The notes under the pieces were generated by a model. It saw only the letters and a program-made list of their open reading frames with translations, made no database searches and was not told the DNA's origin. The translations under genes and the position numbers were made by a program. Below are positions 1 through 10,865 of a stretch of DNA of 64,000 nt, in pieces; position 1 is the first letter of the stretch, and each line of letters starts with the position of its first letter. The stretch covers positions 372,001 to 436,000 of the forward strand of contig SSNU01000110.1 of the NCBI GenBank assembly GCA_012064415.1, given 5' to 3'. The stretch comes from Gyrodactylus bullatarudis (Eukaryota; Platyhelminthes; Monogenea; Gyrodactylidea; Gyrodactylidae).

Positions 1-303
1 TGTCAGACTGACGAAACTCACTCTCGAGAAGCATCATCACACAAGCCACTAGAAGCTGGGAGGAAAATTAGAAAAACCCTACTCTCTATACCCCTACTCA
101 AAAAATACCTCTAACCAAAAATATATCAACTCAAGAAACCAACAACTCAAACACATAAAAACCTGCTAGCTCAGAACCAAGACGAAAGAAAGGAAGCCAG
201 AAGAAAGACACCAAAAAATCACAGCTTCAATACCTGAACTACACCTCTCAACGAAAAATACTCAAGACCACCATCTCAACAACCTCAAACCTTGATTCAA
301 TCA
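1..303 (+). pseudogene. Degenerate coding-like stretch at window edge
   Basis: Frame 1 from the first base reads through about 100 codons broken only by one TAA (near 112-114) and one TGA (near 235). It then stops just before an A-rich run containing AATAAA-like sequence (around 325). Composition is A/C-rich and unlike the AT background, and the translation is rich in Lys, Gln, Thr and Asn. It could be the tail of a decayed mobile-element protein or a low-complexity 3' region. I recognise no domain. Confidence 0.22.
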
Positions 304-359
304 TGAAAGAAAAAAATATATAAATAAAAATATATGGGAAAAATAAAGCTTACTTCAAA

Positions 360-450
360 GACTGCAAACTGTTCCTGCGGCAAACACCTCCCGCCACCTC
401 TTCTCCGAGTCGTCAACGCCAAGAATTCTTGAACTCTTCTTTCTCTATGT
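360..450 (-). other. GC-richer patch, possible small exon
   Basis: This short patch is clearly richer in G and C than its surroundings. On the minus strand two frames are open for about 20 codons and it ends at a GTAAGC donor-like sequence (around 355-350). It may be a terminal exon fragment or a mobile-element relic. No family recognised. Confidence 0.15.
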
Positions 451-570
451 TGTATATAATGACACTTCTGCACCACACTTATTCGGATAGAATATTATTC
501 ATTTTATTTTCGACCAAACATTTATAAAATCCTTTCTCCAATATTGCTTCATATTCTGCTGATTAATTAA

Positions 571-636
571 CCCTTCATGTCCCATTGTTCCACCAGTGGA
601 ACACAACTCTTTCTCAGTATTTTGAGACATGAAGGG
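571..636. mobile_element. 66-bp piggyBac-type MITE (family TTAA-1)
   Basis: The termini are CCCTTCATGTCCCA and its reverse complement with one mismatch. The left flank is TTAA (567-570) and the right flank TCAA, a one-base decay of TTAA. Only the ends remain. The same ends bound larger copies at 27416-27880 and 63402-63892, so this is the shortest member of a family using the piggyBac target TTAA. Confidence 0.7.
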
Positions 637-640
637 TCAA

Positions 641-1880
641 ATCAAATTTGAATTTCACAGAGTTTCTTTTTTAAAACAAGTTTTCTAATATAGTATTTGT
701 GTATTTTCAATTTTGAATGTACCATACAGGTTAATCGATAATTTTTTCATATCTTTGGATTAGAAATTCATATTTGAAAAAAATTCACAAAAATTCATAG
801 TTTCATTTAATCATGAAAATTAGTTTTTAAATTAGTTGTATAATTCTCTGGGACTAAAGGGTTGAGATTAATTTGGTACATACATTAATTTGGTATTTGT
901 TCATAGTTGGATTATCGTTCTCGTTTTCATCCAACTTTCCTAACATAATCCTTTCAATGACCATTAGTCTTTTTTTCAAATAAAATTTTTGATTATTTTT
1001 TCACTGTAATTTTGATTGTATTTTATTTTCGGGGTAAACGCTACTTCATAAATTATGACTCAATCTTGATTTCATGAGTAAGTTTTCATTGACAACATAA
1101 ACAAAAATGGCTATTCCATTCCCTTATAAGGTTAGATTTTTGACGGTAGTAATACAGGTAAAAGCTCTGTAAAGTGACACGACTTGTGTGAAAATTGAAG
1201 TGTAACTTTCACTCCAATTTGGACCAATAGAATTGCGTTATTCTTCGACCAATCAGAACGAAGCAATATTCTTCCGAAAATATTACCAAATTTAATGGGT
1301 TTCAAGAATTTTTCATTTTATGCTAGATTACTGAAATTTTCTAGATAATCTCAACTTATATTTCTGATTAATTTAAACTTCAAAGTATCTTTATATCACA
1401 CCAGCAAGTGGTTTTAGCAAAAAGAGCTAAGATAGCAATCAGATGCACTAAATTTTAGTATCACTAGATTCAGCGAAAAATTCTGAGACAATGGTTAGAT
1501 TTTCAATTCTATATTTAAGAATTTGTGGCTACAATTTAGTTTTAAAACCAGTTTCAGATTTCAAATGATTGAGATTAATAATTTCAAAGTCTTTTTTTCT
1601 CTATCATACACAATCACAGGATGTGTCATCCCTTGTTGAATGCTCGTATAATGTGGGTGTGTGTGTGATGTACATTGATGTGTAAAAAGATGTCAATCAT
1701 AGCTTAAATCTCTCCCCCCTTTGCAATACTTGCGTTATGCCTTCTTGTTTGTCAAACCTTGTTTGTATCACGCTCTTTTCCCATGCATCCCCTCTTAAAA
1801 TTTGGGGGAACTTGTACAGAGAAGGATACACATTGACATCACTATTTAGAATAACTCTTTCATACATTTATTTTGATCTC
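641..1880. other. Non-coding AT-rich stretch
   Basis: I see no coding region. It contains a short GT run (about 1650-1665) and a GGGACTAAAGGG sequence (about 850-862) that resembles the end of a TTAA-type MITE but has no convincing partner. Confidence 0.4.
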
Positions 1881-1883
1881 ACG

Positions 1884-2078
1884 ATGCCTTATACGAACCT
1901 TGAAAAGCTAGATATTCTTCAAGAATTGAACGAGACGAAGAATTCACCGAAAATCATTGCGGATAAGTATAACGTTTCCGTTAGAACCATTTATAACTGG
2001 CAGAAGGCAGCCTCTCACATCGCAGCGAATATTGGTTATGAATATGCCAATAGATTTCAACGTCTTAATGCATATTAA
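1884..2078 (+). pseudogene. pogo/CENP-B-type helix-turn-helix transposase N-terminal fragment
   Basis: An ATG at 1884 opens a 64-codon frame whose first 45 residues look like a transposase helix-turn-helix: a Leu-Glu-Lys-rich first helix, then IIADKYNVSVRTIYNWQK as turn and recognition helix. This is typical of the N-terminus of pogo/Tigger and related IS630-Tc1-mariner transposases. A full protein would continue with a second HTH and a DDE domain for several hundred residues. Here the frame ends after 64 codons and only AT-rich sequence follows. The frame is open upstream to 1737, but that part looks random. It may be the 5' end of a truncated element or a domesticated DNA-binding fragment. 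Confidence 0.5.
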
Positions 2079-2218
2079 ATTTTTTTTTTGAAATCATAAC
2101 ATTTATTAAAGAGATTAAGTTTAACATATAAAATCTGATATACATAATAAAATGAGTTCATATAAGTTTTTAATATAATCACAGACCCAACCAAAAGAGC
2201 TTCAGGTCACTGAAAAAA

Positions 2219-2395
2219 TTATAGCTCCGGATCAAAATCTAATGTTGCACGTGAATCGCTTGGGTTTGCTTGGAACAGTATGCTGAAGTTGCTTTTGTCA
2301 GCGACATGATTTGTAGCCTGCAGGTGCTCTTGAACAGCAGAACTTTGGTTATCCGAGCTCAAAAGTTCTTTTATTCTTATTTTCTTGTATTTTTC
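2219..2395 (-). pseudogene. Penelope-like element fragment (post-GIY-YIG region)
   Basis: The minus strand encodes about 55 open codons matching residues about 480-515 of the large Penelope protein at 36867-38894. Shared features are the SAVQ-H-QAT-H block, an SNF-I-L/Y-Q segment and an NPS tripeptide in the same order and spacing. A stop at 2219-2221 ends the match. The element is heavily truncated and non-functional. It differs enough from the 36.9-kb copy to be an older insertion or another subfamily. Confidence 0.7.
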
Positions 2396-2791
2396 TATCT
2401 GTTTGAATAGGCCTAGAAAAACATTTTTTCTTCACACATAGAAGGCTTCAATGATAGGCTGGAATATGTATTTCAAAATAACTAAAAGTTTGTGTCAATA
2501 TATCTAGACTAGGAAATATATCTGTAAAAAATTTTATTTTCCCCGAAAAATGTTCCATGCCTCAACAAAACCGAGAAAAACACAAATCAAAACGAAAATT
2601 CTTCATTTTCTGATATACAAAAATCATCGAAATTTACCTAATTTCTACTACTCTAATATCTATGTTTTGAGATATAATATAAAATTGAAATGTGGTTTGG
2701 CTCAGTGTTTAATAAGTTAATTTTTACACATGCCAAGTTCGAAATTATTTTAACATGGTGAAGAATTTTTGACAAATACTTCAATTGACTA

Positions 2792-2831
2792 TAACGATGT
2801 TCGCTTGATACCTGACTATGTTGTCTTCTGG
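2792..2831. repeat. 40-bp dispersed module, copy 1
   Basis: It reads TAACGATGTTCGCTTG, then TACCTGACTATG, then TTGTCTTCTGG. A near-identical 40-bp block occurs at 23995-24034, where it forms the body of a perfect hairpin. Flanks here are unrelated to the second copy. Origin unknown. Confidence 0.6.
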
Positions 2832-2839
2832 CTTGTATT

Positions 2840-5190
2840 TTGTGGAAATAGAAAGGAGAGAGAAGGTTGTAGTATTTCTTAAAAAACAAGGATTATAAAT
2901 GTTAGAGTGATTGTTATATAAAAAACAGTTTGGACTCACACAATACAATTTCGAATACATGTCGTATTCATCTTGTGGCGTGAGATTTTCAAAAAACTTG
3001 AGATAATTAAAAATCGTGTATGTATTGAAATTCTAACCAACGATTTTCAATATTTCAAAATTAAAATACTTCAATAAAAAAATGCTCAGATTTGTTAGTC
3101 TTGATGATTTTTTTTTGTTAGAAAAAAATTCTATATTGAAAAAAAGATAAATATATACATAAGTGAAATAATTTGTACAATAATGAAAAATGTTGATTGG
3201 CGTTATAATAAATCTGAAAAATTTTAACGAAATCAAACTGGTTTTTGCTATTAGTGAAGATCAGGATAGAGAAGAGACTTAGAGTAATCAATTTTTGATC
3301 TTATATGTTCTGTAGTAGCTTTAATGGAATAAAGATTATCACAATTAGAAAAATCAAATTTTTCATAAAGAATGTTATAAGAAGACACAAGAATATTATT
3401 TTGATAAGAAATGTTTCTCAAATTGTAATTTTGTTCAATTTTTATGGAGGTTTCTGTAAATTTTTTAATTATGAAGGCAAAACGGCGATAATCATTCCAT
3501 ATTAATGATCAGCACAGAAGATGTACTCAAAAAACGTTCTGAGAATTATACGATAGTGATCTGTACGAGAGTATACGGATGAAATTATATAATTATAATT
3601 ATATGAAGAAGAATCAGATAAAAATGTCGGATCAATTGAGAAGAAAGACATAGTTTTTATCATGTCCTGGACACAGTATCCTTTTCAGCTGACATTAAGT
3701 TATATATTTTATAACTGTATTTTGTTGATCAGATTATTATGATGAAACTATTTTATATCAAATTAAAACGAAATAAATATTAGCTTGAAAAAAATTTATA
3801 TTTTAATGACATTCATTCGAAAATAAACTAATTCAAGATAGAAATAAAAATCTGCCGAGATTGAAATTAACAAAAAAATAGCCCTTGAGACGAAATAGAA
3901 AGACCTCAGGATTTAAAATAATTTACAAGAGGTTCTTTCTTTTCGAACCCTAAATTCGATTTTATAGAAAAACTTATCATACCAGCGTGATAAATTGCCG
4001 ATATTTTATCTATATTATTTCATAATATAATACAGGGCTAATATAACTCACATGATAAACAAATAAGTTGAGATATTTTGAAGAAAATGCTTACAAAGAA
4101 ATCATTTTCGTGATCTTGAAAATTTCCTGCTTTGATATGAATTCACGGGGATTTGAGATGAATTAAAATTATGATGTTTCAAGAATCTTGATCCAAAATT
4201 CATGTAAAATTCATCTCTGGATCAGCTAATCACTTTTGCCTTTTGAGAAAGTTGTCGATTTGTAAATGCCCACTGTACCTTTTTCGTTTTCTTTTGGTTG
4301 TTGAGCTGTTTTTCCTTTCTCTCGTATCACTAATTACAGGTTGACTGGTAATTTGATTACACGGGCGGTTGTGGGGTTGCGATAAATTTTTGCGACAAAC
4401 TGATCATTGTGTAAAATTTTAAGCAGATTCCGAATCTACTTCCAAAAATTTTCTAAGTTCCTCAGTTCTTGCGCAATTCGCGAAAAACCGAAATAGCACA
4501 ATTTTCATAATCGGGACTTGAATAAACTAATTTTTTTACTTGATCCTTAGACATTTCAGAGTAAAATTTAATATCATTTTAAAGAGCGTAAAATTTTCTA
4601 TATGATGCTCAAACGTGGTTTTGGAATGGATCATCCTCAAAATTGGTCTTAAAAATGAAAAATTAGCGAAAAATGCCATGCACTTTTTTATTTTAACCCT
4701 TCAACAGGCTATCTTATTTTGATAAAATCTAAAATTTTAATGAGGGAAAGAATGTAAAATTTATTCCTCTATCCAATGATACCTCGCATGACCATTTTCT
4801 GATTCAGATGTTATTCAAGGTTTTTTCATTAGTGATTTCACTCAATTTTTCTCGATTTATTTTTTCTCGATTCTGATTGGTTCATTTTAGCACAATAATT
4901 TCTTATAAAACTGAAAGATTCATAATAAATGATTAAATCAGTATAGACAATAACAATGATTTGTATATTTATAAATAAAATTAATTTTGGTATTGAGTTA
5001 TATTTTTTTATGTGTTTTTATTGTTTTTCAAAGTTAAAAAAAAGCATTTCATAATTTTTTTTCTTAAACGTATGTATAAAAGTGTCTACACACCCTTTTC
5101 CCATCCTGATATTTTATCATTGGGTGTATTCGACCAAACCTTAACCAATCACAGTATTCAACAAGATTTTATAATATGTTATTTTGTAAT
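2840..5190. other. Non-coding AT-rich stretch
   Basis: No coding region or RNA gene is supported. Short open frames here are AT-rich chance frames full of Phe, Ile and Lys. A TTAACCCTTCAAC sequence near 4695 resembles a TTAA-MITE end but has no partner nearby. Confidence 0.4.
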
Positions 5191-5208
5191 TGAGTTCATT
5201 TAACAAAA

Positions 5209-6530
5209 ATGGATCTTCGTGTCTTTCAATGCCGTAATGATAAAGAAAAATTTTGCTATGTTTGTGGATTTTATTTCGCTAACCGAAGGATGTACATAAT
5301 CACTGATGAAATATCAAGAAAAATTATGGACTATTTCAACCAACCGGTTAGCCATGGAAGACATTTTTCTCCTTCCAAGCTCTGCCTTTCATTCTACTCA
5401 AAAATTAGTTACCCAAATACGAGCTCTACAGAAATAAGATTAAAGTTGGGTCTGAACCCTTCAATCACGCAGAAGATTGCTACTTTTGCTTGACGCGAAT
5501 TTGTGCAAATAGAAGGCCATCGACTCAAGTTAGTTTAAGATTTGCATATCCTGTTGTAAGAAATTTATGAACATTGCTATTCCAGAATTATCCAAATTTA
5601 AGAACGTGTCGTGATGTTCCTAGACTGCAACAGCCCCTTATCAATGTTCGACAGGATCCAGAATCTAGTGGTAACACTATCGAAGAAGAAGAAGATGGAA
5701 TGACTGTGCGCTTGACCCAGAAAACTCTTGACAAGATCGTTAGAGTATCCAGGCTTTCCAAAAAAATGCAGTTGAGGATTATTCCATGAGCTTTCATATG
5801 AATTTAATCCAAACTCTCTAAGGCTTTTCATAGATTCATCCAAAAATAGTCTTAAAGCAGTTCTTCTGGATAATCTGAACGTAATTCCATCTATTCCAAT
5901 AGCTTATTCTAGAGAACTGCCGGAGAACAGAGAGAGTATTGAGATAATTCTTGAAAATTAGTTATTATGAATATAATTTTTTCATAATCGCTGATTTTCA
6001 AGTAATAGGCTTTTTAATGAGAATTCAAAGAGGGAACACGTCCTTCCCATGTTTTCTCTGTTTATGGGAATCAAGAGCTCGAGGTACTCATTATGACCCA
6101 AATTTTTTTCCTGTTCCAAGAGGAGTTGGAATGGACAATAACAGAATTAATGAGCCCTTCGTTGAGAATAATCGAATTCATCTTCCACCTTTGCACATAA
6201 AAATTAGGAATTTTTAAGCAATTTATGAAATCATTGGTTTCTAGAAATTCCCATTCTCTGGAGCATGTTTATGCTAAATTCTCATATATTTCAAGAACTA
6301 AAATAGATAAGGGAATACTCACTGGTCCTCAAATCAACGATTTAATAAAAGATGAAATCTTCTCTCTTGTTCTTGTAGAAGAAGAACTTCAAGCATGGAA
6401 TTCTTTTAAAAATTTGTGTTTAAATTTTTTTGGGAATAATAGAGACCCAAATGCTAGAATATTAGTTGAAGAGCTTCTTGTATCTTATGCAGAGTTGGGT
6501 TGCCTCATGAACTTAATTATCAACTATTGT
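5209..6530 (+). pseudogene. Decayed copy of a multi-copy arthropod protein family of unknown function
   Basis: Starts at ATG 5209 in a good context (AACAAAAATGG). The translation opens with FQCRND-KEKFCYVCG, then DCYFCLT-like, RLFIDSSK-SLKAVLL, CFLCLWESR, LPPLHIKI, and a final block GILTGPQINDLI...AWNSFK. From memory this order is typical of a large, unnamed family of roughly 500 residues, abundant in aphids and other arthropods and probably spread by mobile DNA. The copy is broken: a +1 shift near 5450, a 30-nt GT-AG interval at 5556-5585 too short for a normal intron, a stop at about 5787, loss of some 70 residues before the IDSSK block, a stop near 5960, and a shift at 6217-6225. The 3' end is cut by a Penelope insertion at about 6510. 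The paired CxxC motifs suggest zinc binding, which is inference. Confidence 0.7.
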
Positions 6531-6830
6531 TGACTTCTCATTGTTTTCACATTTTGCCAATTCTGTAATAGTTGCTGGGGCTGTACACTGGATAGGAGAT
6601 AGAAGATAATCAGCTTTGGCTAACGTCTCATTAATTTCAGTTTCTTTTTCCGTCTCATTTTGTGTAGAGCAATGGGTGGGAGTTCCAACATCTAGATTCA
6701 GAATTCTTCCGATTTTCGCAATCTGCTTGCTTTTGATGTGGACATCACGACCTTTGAATCCTAATTTATTTGCAAACTCCTTGTGGACAAATAGATTTGG
6801 TTTGAGCTTGGTGAGGAAATGGCTCTCAAA
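6510..6830 (-). pseudogene. Penelope-like element C-terminal fragment
   Basis: Minus-strand translation matches the tail of the 36.9-kb Penelope protein, with shared blocks FLTKLKP, GFKGRDVHIK and K-I-KI-RIL followed by the acidic, Thr/Ser-rich linker. It lacks the GIY-YIG and RT domains. The left junction falls where homology to the protein family at 5209-6530 stops, so the insertion truncated that gene. The right junction (about 6830) passes directly into Penelope terminal-repeat sequence lying in the opposite orientation, so the insert is rearranged. Confidence 0.75.
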
Positions 6831-6975
6831 GCATTGTAATAGTATATATATGTTAACCGGGGTAGAGTCTGAAGAGACTCGGCGAAATATAACGTTTATC
6901 ACTCGAATATACGCTTGTTGTTCTCTAACCTTCTATATGAGTTCAGAATCTAACAAAGATTATTAAGATCAAATT
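6831..6975 (+). repeat. Penelope terminal repeat (pLTR) fragment, inverted relative to neighbour
   Basis: About 145 bp align with the 3' flank of the full Penelope ORF (36600-36770 on the minus strand) and with 57520-57660. Shared landmarks are GCATTGTAATAGTAT, the CCGGGGTAGAG core block and a TATGAGTT-AGAA end block. It contains a hammerhead-like motif (6865-6904). Confidence 0.75.
6865..6904 (+). ncRNA. Hammerhead ribozyme-like motif, Penelope type, copy 1 (core intact)
   Basis: Order matches a hammerhead core: stem I GAGT (6865-6868), CTGAAGA box (6869-6875), short stem II GACTCGGC (6876-6883), GAAA (6884-6887), a 3-bp stem III closed by ATA/TAT, cleavage base C at 6900, and the returning stem I strand ACTC (6901-6904), a perfect complement of GAGT. 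All invariant core bases are present. Stem II is very short, so activity as a monomer would be weak. Hammerheads are known in Penelope-like terminal repeats, which supports the call. Confidence 0.6.
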
Positions 6976-7018
6976 GATAAATGGGGATCGAATAAAATTA
7001 AATAGTGATTTTTTTCAA

Positions 7019-7330
7019 TTTACACCTGACTAATATGAAGATGGGAATTTATGATTTTTACAAAATCAAAAAATCGAATTTGATCAACATTTTTTGGAAT
7101 CCTGATCATGAGGCTCACTTTGACGTTATGAGGAAAATCAATTCTCAAGGAAATTTTGGCACATTTCAAATCTCGAGTTGGCGCCAAATTCCCATTTTTT
7201 CATCGACTTGCTTCAGTAATATAGAACCTCGTTCTAACCTTAAACTGAATTATACATTTTTAGCTTATAATATGAGGCCACCCAGTAGGGTCAAAATAGG
7301 TCTCATAGAATTTCTCAAGAGAGAATTTCA
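7019..7330 (+). repeat. Foldback-family repeat (family FBK), partial copy
   Basis: Starts with ATGAAGATGGGAATTTATGA, the shared end of a dispersed inverted-repeat family. The body contains a GATCATGAGGCTCAC block and a GGCGCCAAATTCCCATTTTT block found in other copies. One arm only; non-coding. Confidence 0.55.
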
Positions 7331-7343
7331 AGTTTCCCTGTGA

Positions 7344-10300
7344 AATTATCCCCCTAATTTCCTGGAGAGAAAATGAGATTAAAAAGATTTAGAACAGATT
7401 ATTATCATCATGCTTCTTCTGTATGTTTGAGATAATTCTGGTTTAATCCTAATTTGAAAGAAAATTAATGAAATGATTTGTTTCAAATCTCAATGCCTAT
7501 TTATAACAGTTTTAATGAGTTTTACATGGTATTTTAGTGATAATATTTGGGAAAATAATTTGAACATTTTTTCATAAAAAATTATAAAATATAGAATTTT
7601 ACTCAACCCAATTACTCAACTTGAAAGTATATTCGAAAATTTGTCGTTCATGATTCAAATTTTCTACAAAAAAAGGTCAAAATATCCCGATACTACATCT
7701 CACAGATTTCCTCTCAGGCATTGATTTATTAGCAATCATTGAAATGTTTTGATTTTTTTCATGAATACAACAATTCTGATCCTTCAAAAAATCTTGAAAA
7801 TTTTCATATGCATAAAAAAATATTTTGGAGCGAACTTTGGCTAAAATTTTTTGTAAAAATAAAGATCCTATAAATAAAAGATACACACCATTAATTGGCT
7901 TGTTTATAAATCTTCCTGAAAAATGTTGGACCAAAAATTATTTTATTAGAATTGAATAAATTAAATTAAAATTATTTAAAAAATCCCTTAATTATTTGTG
8001 CGGTTGCTTGAAAGTAGATAAGGAAAAATTTTTGAAAAGTATCGAAAATTTTTTTTCTTAATAAAAATATAGAAATTATTAAAAAATTTCTTTTCCCAGT
8101 TTTAAACTATGAGCTGAAAAAAATAGGAGTGTTTTTAGATGAAGTTCCACCACTTTCGAGGAATTATCGAATTTCCAAAATGATCAATGAATCAAAATCC
8201 AGCTCTAAAAATTTACAACAGATTCACTTTCCTAATCTTGATCCCAAGTTTGAAAAAAAGAGGTCTTTCGAATTAAAATTTGAAAAATTACCATATTTAA
8301 AATATCAGTATTTTTAGTTTTTTTTCATCCAACCATAGAATTACGCAACATTATTAGGTTTCGAAAAGTTGAGATTTCTTTAAAATTGGCCTTATTACTT
8401 TGAGATCATTACATTCATAGTCATGAGTATTGATATCCTGATAGCTACCATTTTTTCTCATTGACTAAATCTTTGCAGTGTTCTTTTCTCGCTACTCCTG
8501 ATATCATATTTAACGATTTATCTATCTCATGAAATGTACCATACTTGCGATTATTGTGAATGAAATTGTTCTTTACACAACTCGTCTTGTCGTTTTGGTC
8601 TTGAGAAATACAGTCGGATGAAAAATGGTTTAGTCCATAGATCTCTCATTATTGAAAGCGTACTTGATAATCATATGTGAAAAATACGATTACTTTTCTC
8701 GATAACTTTAGATGTGATAATCTTGATCTATAATTATAATCATTTTACATCATATGATTAACCTTTAACTCATCTGTAATTAGAAAAATTCAACTAAGGT
8801 TCGTCCTGTTTATGGTTCTTCAGATAATTCAGATTCAGATCTGTCTGAAAAAATCCGAAAAGGTACCGAAAATAAAATTATTAAAACAAGTTAATTAATT
8901 TTCGAAAATCTTGGGAAACTTATTCATATTAAAATTCAAGCGCTTATAAAATTTCTAAAAGAAATTTGATACCTTCTTCTTCTTCGCAAGAACCATCTCT
9001 AAGGATACCTAGGATCTTAATTGGACCTATCTATCGTTCTTCAAACTTTGATAATAATAGATCAAGGATTATAATTATTTATAATTAATGAATAATGTCA
9101 ACCTACCAGGGAGAGCTTGCGAAGACATTATAAAATTTAATTCTAGAGAAGAATTGTTATTTGATCAAAAATGTGTAGGATTTTCATACAATAAAACAAA
9201 TCGAAACTTATTTTTTTATATTAGAAGTAAAATTGTGGCGATTCGGAAATTTTCGGAATATTTATGAATCTGAAGAACGCTAGTCCTGATTGCGTATCCG
9301 GAAAATTGCCAAAACTAAATTTAAACAAAAATACCAAGTTTGAGTCATAAAATTGTTCAAATTGAAAGAAAATATGAGAAGACGAAAAGGATGAGAAGAC
9401 CCTTTTGTAAATTCAACGTAGAAAAGTCATCTCTATGATTTATGATGCGTAAAATAGGTCTTGAATTCTTCTACACTACTCCTTTGATCGAAATTCAGCG
9501 TTTATAAAAGATCTATTTTTCCTTATAGACGTTATTATTATGACCTATGATCTGAAAACAATTCAGAATGGGAGAAACTACGAGTTTTAAAAATATAAGT
9601 TTAAATTTCTCCATATTTTTAAAGCGTAAAAGTCATTCTTCTTTATGTCATTGCCAATTTTTCCCAAAATATCCCACGAACTTGATAAAACAACGAAATC
9701 CCCCATGAAGGCCCTCTAATAAGATTACAGATCTTTGAAGATAAAACTTAAATAGCCAAGATATTCCGGATATTTTTGAAAATTGAGGGATGATTTGAAA
9801 AAGATTTCAGAATGAAATACAAGTTTATATAGAAATTGCTCACATATCAGAAATCTAAACAACTTGTACGTAAAAGGTCAAATACGATAGTGTAAGCCGC
9901 ATAAAAATAATTTACCATTCGTGGTATTGAAATACAGGCATTCAGATTGATGAAAAAACTCCTGCCTAGATATTTTCTTCTACAGAACATGCAGATTCAG
10001 GAAGAAATTGAGAAGACGAGAATATTTTTATGACACTAAGTTATCGTTGAAATGCGAATTTTACACGATTTGAACTTTATTCACCATGACAACAAAGAAA
10101 TATATAAAAATAAATTACAAGAATATTTTTTTTATTTTCTTTATCAATTTTATTCTTTATACTACATACAGAATTTACATCTCTCTTAAGCTATACTTTC
10201 CTGTTCAGAATGTATGATGATAAATTTCGTGAACGATATCGAAGAAATATAAATAAACACTCGTTAGTATTTTTTCTGTTGAAACGAGGAGACCTTGCCT

Positions 10301-10565
10301 TAATGACCTCTCTATTTATGGTAGAAAAATTTATAGAAACCTCTGTAGTTGAGATAAATTAATGATTTTTTTCTTCTGGCTCAAGCAAATTGGATTTTCA
10401 AATATTCTTAAATTCCTCTTTCAATTATTTTGAGTTTAAAAGAGGAGTAGAACACCAAATTTATTTCTCATTCGATCTGGAGTATAAGGAATTTTGATCA
10501 TCAATCTTTACTCAGCTATCAATAAAAAATATTTAAAGTTATACTCAGTAAAATAAGATTTGATG
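7344..10565. other. Non-coding stretch with decayed FBK repeat debris
   Basis: No gene supported. The segment 8105-8320 carries FBK-family wording (block GAGGAATTATCGAATTTCC), so its 62-codon open frame is probably a repeat artefact. Confidence 0.4.
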
Positions 10566-10569
10566 TGGA

Positions 10570-10865
10570 AAATTGCCAAAAAAATCTTCTTGTTTGTTTT
10601 TTATATACCTCAAGCGATGCAGAAGTATTTTGCAACATTCGACTCTCTTCCTCTTCTGACCATCAGTGAGATCATGCGGCACAAATTGATCGTATGAATT
10701 TGTGAAATTCTCTTTACGTACAACCGAAGAAAAGGACACGTTTAAATCAGTAGAAGTTTCTCTTGATGACAAATGAGAGTTCTCTTCAACTTTCTCGACA
10801 ATAGCCTGTCTTGGAATGGTTCATCATCAAAATTCGTTTTTCCATTCTTGAATAAACCGTACTTT
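10570..10865 (-). pseudogene. mariner transposase fragment
   Basis: Minus-strand translation reproduces the N-terminal half of a mariner transposase: FKNGKTNFDDEPFQDR (the usual F-sGd...DEPRsGRP box), then after a frameshift near 10822 ENSHLSSRETSTDLNVSFSS (second helix-turn-helix), then DQFVPHDLTDGQKRKRVECC, matching the mariner signature WVPHeLT..qk..R...C. The DDE catalytic region that should follow is absent, and the frame ends in random AT-rich sequence at about 10548. A dead copy. Confidence 0.8.

Noticed and set aside
5556..5585. A true intron in the decayed multi-copy gene
   Set aside because: GT-AG borders are present but 30 nt is too short for splicing; more likely a decayed insertion.
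6616..6966. A plus-strand 116-codon frame as a gene
   Set aside because: It is the antisense shadow of the Penelope C-terminal fragment and runs on into its terminal repeat.
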